Shown: piece after piece, positions 44,867 to 47,767 of the stretch
How positions within the stretch are numbered: position 1 is the first letter of the stretch
Layout: the number at the start of each line of letters is the position of its first letter
Made by a program: the position numbers and the translations under genes
DNA from: Candidatus Abyssobacteria bacterium SURF_5
GTDB lineage: Bacteria > Abyssobacteria > SURF-5
Assembly: GCA_003598085.1 (NCBI GenBank)
Contig: QZKU01000048.1
Location: 1-47,767 of the forward strand
Direction of reading: 5' to 3'
DNA length: 47,767 nt
The notes under the pieces: model-generated
Told to the model about the DNA's origin: nothing
The model's input: only the letters and a program-made list of their open reading frames with translations
The model's database searches: none

Positions 44867-46035
44867 TTACGCTCCTCCAGCACCGCCTCGACAGCGGCAA
44901 CAATCGTGCGCGGGCTGAGAATCGAGCCGCCCGCATGCGGCACCAGCCGCACATCGCACTTGCCGCGCGCGCACCGCTCGAGTTCCAACACCATCTGCCC
45001 CATGTTGATTTCCGGCATGATCATTGCCTTTACCCGGCCGGCAAGGTCCTCGATCGCCTTTTCCGGGAACGGCCAAACAGTGTTCAGCTTCAGTAAGCCG
45101 GCGCGCATCCCCTTCGCGCGCGCCTCGCAGACCGCGCGCCGGGCCGACCTCGCGCTTATGCCGTAAGCGACCACCGCCACCTCGGCATCATCCAAAGCCG
45201 CCGTCTCATACCGAATGATCTTATCGGCGTTGTTCTTGATCTTGTTGACGAGCCGCTCTATCATCTGCTTCTGTGTCGCGTCATCCATCACCGGATATCC
45301 GCGCTCGTCGTGAGTCAGGCCGGTTACGTGGATGCGGTAGCCGTCGCCGAAATTTGCCATCGGAGCGACTCCGTCGGAATCCGGCTTGTACGGAAGAAAT
45401 TGAGCAGGCGCGACAGTCGGCTTCGGGCGCGAGACGATCTCGATCTCATCCTCCGCCGGAATCACCACTTTCTCCGTCATGTGGCCGACCACTTCGTCCG
45501 CCATTATCATCACGGGCAAGCGGTATTTCTCGCTCAAATTGAACGCCCAGACGGTGAAGTCGAACATCTCCTGCGGGCTTGAGGGCGCAACCGCGATAAT
45601 CTCGTACGGCCCGTGCGAGCCCCATCGAGCCTGCATCATGTCGGCCTGGCCGACCAGCGTCGGCAACCCTGTGCTCGGGCCGGCTCTCTGAACATTGCAC
45701 ACCACGCACGGCGTCTCGGTGCACAGGCCGAGCCCGATATTTTCCATCATCAGCGAGAAACCGGGACCGGAGGTGCTTGTCATCGCTTTCATGCCGCCCC
45801 AGCTTGCGCCGAGGACCGCCGCAATCGAAGCAAGCTCATCCTCCATCTGAATATAGATGCCGCCGATATCCGGCAGGCGCGCCGACATCCGCTCGGCAAC
45901 CTCGGTAGCCGGCGTGATCGGATATCCGCCGAAGAAGCGACAGCCGGCCGCAAGCGCGCCCTCGCAGCACGCGTAGTCGCCGTTCATGAAATGTGTACCC
46001 ATAAGGACCGCCTTCGCCGCCACGGTATTCGTCAC
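44863..46035 (-). CDS. korA: 2-oxoacid:ferredoxin oxidoreductase, alpha subunit
   Basis: 390 residues. FFGGYPITPATEVAERMSAR, MEDELASIAAVLGASWGG, TSTSGPGFSLMMENIGLG and QRAGPSTGLPT are hallmark KorA motifs (pyrimidine-binding and domain II of the PFOR superfamily). The start codon is uncertain: the frame opens with GTG at 46035, which touches a GGAG; GTG 46023 or ATG 46002 are alternatives and still retain the conserved core. The korD gene lies upstream across a 171-nt gap with a hairpin. Confidence 0.92.
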   Translation of the reverse strand: MTNTVAAKAVLMGTHFMNGDYACCEGALAAGCRFFGGYPITPATEVAERMSARLPDIGGIYIQMEDELASIAAVLGASWGGMKAMTSTSGPGFSLMMENIGLGLCTETPCVVCNVQRAGPSTGLPTLVGQADMMQARWGSHGPYEIIAVAPSSPQEMFDFTVWAFNLSEKYRLPVMIMADEVVGHMTEKVVIPAEDEIEIVSRPKPTVAPAQFLPYKPDSDGVAPMANFGDGYRIHVTGLTHDERGYPVMDDATQKQMIERLVNKIKNNADKIIRYETAALDDAEVAVVAYGISARSARRAVCEARAKGMRAGLLKLNTVWPFPEKAIEDLAGRVKAMIMPEINMGQMVLELERCARGKCDVRLVPHAGGSILSPRTIVAAVEAVLEERK

Positions 46036-46170
46036 TCCAATTGTGTTAATTTCATCTTCATCTGCAGATTCGATCCGCCGGGGGGTACGTCATCGATCCC
46101 CCTGCGGGACCGCGGATCCTAATCTTTTTCCGTAGTCCTTGTTAAACCCTGGGTATCTCCTATTCAATCC

Positions 46171-46191
46171 AATCCCGCGAAGAGCGGGATT
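46171..46191. repeat. Hairpin between korD and korA
   Basis: Perfect 8-bp arms AATCCCGC (46171-46178) and GCGGGATT (46184-46191) with a 5-nt loop. On the minus strand no U-run follows, so it is not a classic terminator; it may stabilise or process the mRNA, or be a copy of a REP-like repeat. Confidence 0.5.
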
Positions 46192-46206
46192 AAAATTCAA
46201 AATGGG

Positions 46207-46473
46207 TCAGGGTTTGGAGGGAGCTTCAACGGAATATATGGCGAAATCGGGGCAGATGACTTCGCAGAAATGGCAGTTGACACACTGCGATTCGTCCTCC
46301 ACCTCAGGGTAATGGTATCCTTTGAGATTGAACGCTTTCGAAAGGACCAGCACGTTGCGCGGGCAGTACTCGATGCAGTACTGGCACCCCTTGCATCGTT
46401 CCCGCAGAACGACAACCTTTCCCTTGCTCGTCTGGATGGTATGCAGGTCCAGTGGAGTCCGCCAATATTTCAT
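46207..46473 (-). CDS. korD: KorD-type ferredoxin (2 x [4Fe-4S])
   Basis: 88 residues. Two [4Fe-4S] motifs: CKGCQYCIEYCPRNVL and CVNCHFCEVICPDFAI; in between, KGYHYPEVED is typical of the delta subunit of 2-oxoglutarate:ferredoxin oxidoreductase. It passes electrons from KorB to the acceptor. Start set at ATG 46473 (GAGGGA 8 nt upstream); a longer frame goes to 46503. First gene of the kor-hdr string. Confidence 0.9.
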   Translation of the reverse strand: MKYWRTPLDLHTIQTSKGKVVVLRERCKGCQYCIEYCPRNVLVLSKAFNLKGYHYPEVEDESQCVNCHFCEVICPDFAIYSVEAPSKP

Positions 46474-46811
46474 ATATACACTTCCCTCACCGTTGCTGAA
46501 CATCGGATTTCATACTGCGCGAGGAACTCATTCGCTTACCGCAGAGGATATTGGCGATGCAGCGAGAAATCGAGGTCGAAGTGGCGATATTTTACCATGA
46601 AAGCGGGCGAAAAGTAAACCCAAAAATGGCCAAACGAGCACTTAAAGAATCGGGTCGGATTCAAGAGGGGGGGAGGAAAGGCCTTGATCCTTTGCGAGCT
46701 GAACGGCCTCCCGGTTATGCCGAAGGTGCTTGGAAGGGATTGTAAGGCGTCCGTAAACATCATAGGGCAGACCTCATCCATGTTATCTCTGAAACCGGCT
46801 CTTTCGGAAAT
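46474..46811. other. Intergenic region between korD and the S23-type gene
   Basis: About 340 nt. Besides the candidate korD promoter (46589-46618) I see only a purine-rich stretch near 46666-46679 and a 64-codon frame on the + strand (46551-46745) without a ribosome-binding site or recognisable similarity. Confidence 0.4.
46589..46618 (-). promoter_or_regulatory. Candidate promoter of the kor-hdr gene string
   Basis: On the minus strand TTTACT (46618-46613), 18-bp spacer and TGG-TAAAAT (extended -10, hexamer 46594-46589), leaving a leader of about 110 nt before korD. Confidence 0.4.
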
Positions 46812-47576
46812 TCATTTGCCTCGCTTTCTGCTTGTCCGCCTTTGGTAGAGTCGTTCTGTGAAACCGCCTTCATCTTCGAAAGCCTTGGCTTGTGCCGCGA
46901 TCTGGCGGTCAAGGAAATAGACGCAGAGATTCAGCAGTGAGAGGGCCGCATTGGCCACCAGCGCCGAAGATGGCACGGACTGACAAGGACTTTCACGGAC
47001 GGATAAGGACACGCGAGATTCTCTGCTGCCTTCTCTACCCATATTTGTCCGAACCACGGCCTGTTGAGCGACTTTTTCTGTGCGATTTGAAACGGTCCCG
47101 CCATCTGTGTCGGTCTGTGTTCGTCTGTGTTCTTCGATCGTATTCGGAAGTTTTCGTCCTTTCTCATTTTTTGGTCTTCGTCTTTCTTCCTCGACCCATG
47201 CCCTGACCTCATCCAGCGTTGCCCAGCGCCTTTTCCTGAAACGCACCAGAACTGCATGGCCTGGCGTCCATACCTCCAGCCCCCGCTGCCGAAGGAAGTC
47301 CTCATAGTCCAGCCGGAACTCCTCCAGACTTGCCCGCGCCACGTTTGTCAGTTTCAGTTCCATCTTCTTTGACGTTCCTGACGCTTGGCTGCCTTCAGCG
47401 ATGTTTTGAGTTCCGCTCCGCGCCGCCTGGATCATTTGGTCGCGCGTCCGGCTGTTCTTATCGACGTAGCGGTTACAAAAACGAACCGTAAGATCATAAA
47501 TCAACTGCGCAAGCTGAAAGCTCTTCAGTTTTCGATATCCGCCGTGCTTCGGAATCAGTGTGTTATCGCCAGACAT
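46812..47576 (-). CDS. Four-helix-bundle (S23/intervening-sequence type) protein with inserted segment
   Basis: 254 residues. Residues about 15-125 match the four-helix-bundle family named after proteins encoded in 23S rRNA intervening sequences (YRKLKSFQLAQLIYDLTVRF, RSGTQNIAEGSQASGTSKKM, ELKLTNVARASLEEFRLDYE). The C-terminal part (LVANAALSLLNLCVYFLDRQ and after) resembles the suffix domain of such proteins. Between them, about 130-190, is low-complexity sequence (HRRTQTDTDGG; SLSVRESPCQSVPSS) encoded by short tandem DNA repeats at 46974-47010 and 47104-47130, so the linker looks like an in-frame insertion. Function unknown. No rRNA gene is near. Confidence 0.75.
   Translation of the reverse strand: MSGDNTLIPKHGGYRKLKSFQLAQLIYDLTVRFCNRYVDKNSRTRDQMIQAARSGTQNIAEGSQASGTSKKMELKLTNVARASLEEFRLDYEDFLRQRGLEVWTPGHAVLVRFRKRRWATLDEVRAWVEEERRRPKNEKGRKLPNTIEEHRRTQTDTDGGTVSNRTEKVAQQAVVRTNMGREGSRESRVSLSVRESPCQSVPSSALVANAALSLLNLCVYFLDRQIAAQAKAFEDEGGFTERLYQRRTSRKRGK
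46974..47010. repeat. Two 20-bp tandem units
   Basis: CACGGAC begins at 46974 and 46994; each is followed by a GAYAAGGAC-type half (TGACAAGGAC at 46981, GGATAAGGAC at 47001). The period is exactly 20 bp. Lies inside the S23-type gene. Confidence 0.7.
47104..47130. repeat. Three 10-bp tandem units
   Basis: TCTGTGT occurs at 47104, 47114 and 47124, with a 3-nt variable spacer, period 10 bp. Lies inside the S23-type gene and encodes the TQTDTDGG-like linker on the minus strand. Confidence 0.7.
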
Positions 47577-47767
47577 TTGCTTGTCCTAATCCTTTTTCTT
47601 CCATTCCGCCTCTTGAATTCTTGCGTCCGCTTTAGGAGCGGCTGAAGAACCTGCTAAACATGCTTTATGAGGCTGTCCCATAATTATGTTTTTCAAGATG
47701 CTCAGACCTGTTAAGGCATTGCATGCTGAGGGAAATTGAGCATCAGCGTTATGATTCTTCCGAATTG
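47577..47767. other. Right edge, no gene recognised
   Basis: About 190 nt upstream of the S23-type gene; no coding frame, RNA gene or clear promoter was recognised. Confidence 0.4.

Noticed and set aside
46551-46745. 64-codon frame upstream of korD on + strand
   Set aside because: No ribosome-binding site or similarity, and it lies over the candidate korD promoter.
46974-47130. CRISPR array
   Set aside because: The repeats are 10 and 20 bp, without spacer-repeat structure, and no cas gene is in the window.

Overview
The window looks like chromosomal DNA of a dissimilatory sulfate/sulfite-reducing bacterium, probably an uncultured anaerobe; no rRNA or taxonomic marker is present, so the lineage cannot be fixed. 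The evidence is the C-terminal end of DsrD (a marker of the reductive Dsr pathway), then DsrN, DsrC and the complete DsrMKJOP membrane complex, plus a large anaerobic flavin/iron-sulfur cluster at the other end. Genes are tightly packed with many ATGA-type overlaps.

Layout. (1) 1-8.8 kb, + strand: end of dsrD, dsrN, a nitrilase-family gene, dsrC, an RsbRD-like gene, dsrM-K-J-O-P and a terminator. (2) 8.85-12.2 kb, +: a three-gene signalling operon with its own candidate promoter: a kinase-fold protein, a membrane histidine kinase with haem c-type motifs in its sensor domain, and a response regulator whose output domain resembles glycine-cleavage H protein without the lipoyl lysine. (3) 12.2-16.5 kb, -: a fused MFS/spermidine-synthase-like protein and a B12-binding radical SAM enzyme. 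(4) 16.9-31.8 kb, +: a cell-envelope or specialised-lipid/glycan cluster with four large multi-pass membrane proteins (YfhO-like and GT-C-like), a GT2 glycosyltransferase, two radical SAM enzymes, two SAM methyltransferases and an SDR. (5) 31.7-35.9 kb: housekeeping and stress genes (rlmB, recD2 on -; hsp20 and a DUF2267 gene on +). (6) 36-46.5 kb, -: korD-A-B-C, an HdrA/GltD-type fusion, an MvhD-like protein, an HdrD (HdrCB-type) protein and an HdrA-MvhD fusion. (7) The end holds a four-helix-bundle (S23-type) gene with inserted short repeats.

The most striking feature is in region 6. The hdrA reading frame is interrupted by one TGA exactly where HdrA proteins carry a conserved cysteine (DCS-I-[TGA]-ILGPKM). 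Downstream lies a perfect 6-bp hairpin with a GGUC apical loop, as in a bacterial SECIS. I therefore annotate one 811-residue selenoprotein, HdrA(Sec203)-MvhD. With the 2-oxoacid:ferredoxin oxidoreductase subunits and a second flavoprotein fusion in the same gene string, and no hydrogenase or formate dehydrogenase in the window, the cluster suggests a flavin-based electron bifurcating or confurcating system fed by 2-oxoacid oxidation. Its electrons could reach a disulfide such as the DsrC trisulfide through the HdrD-type subunits; this last link is inference.
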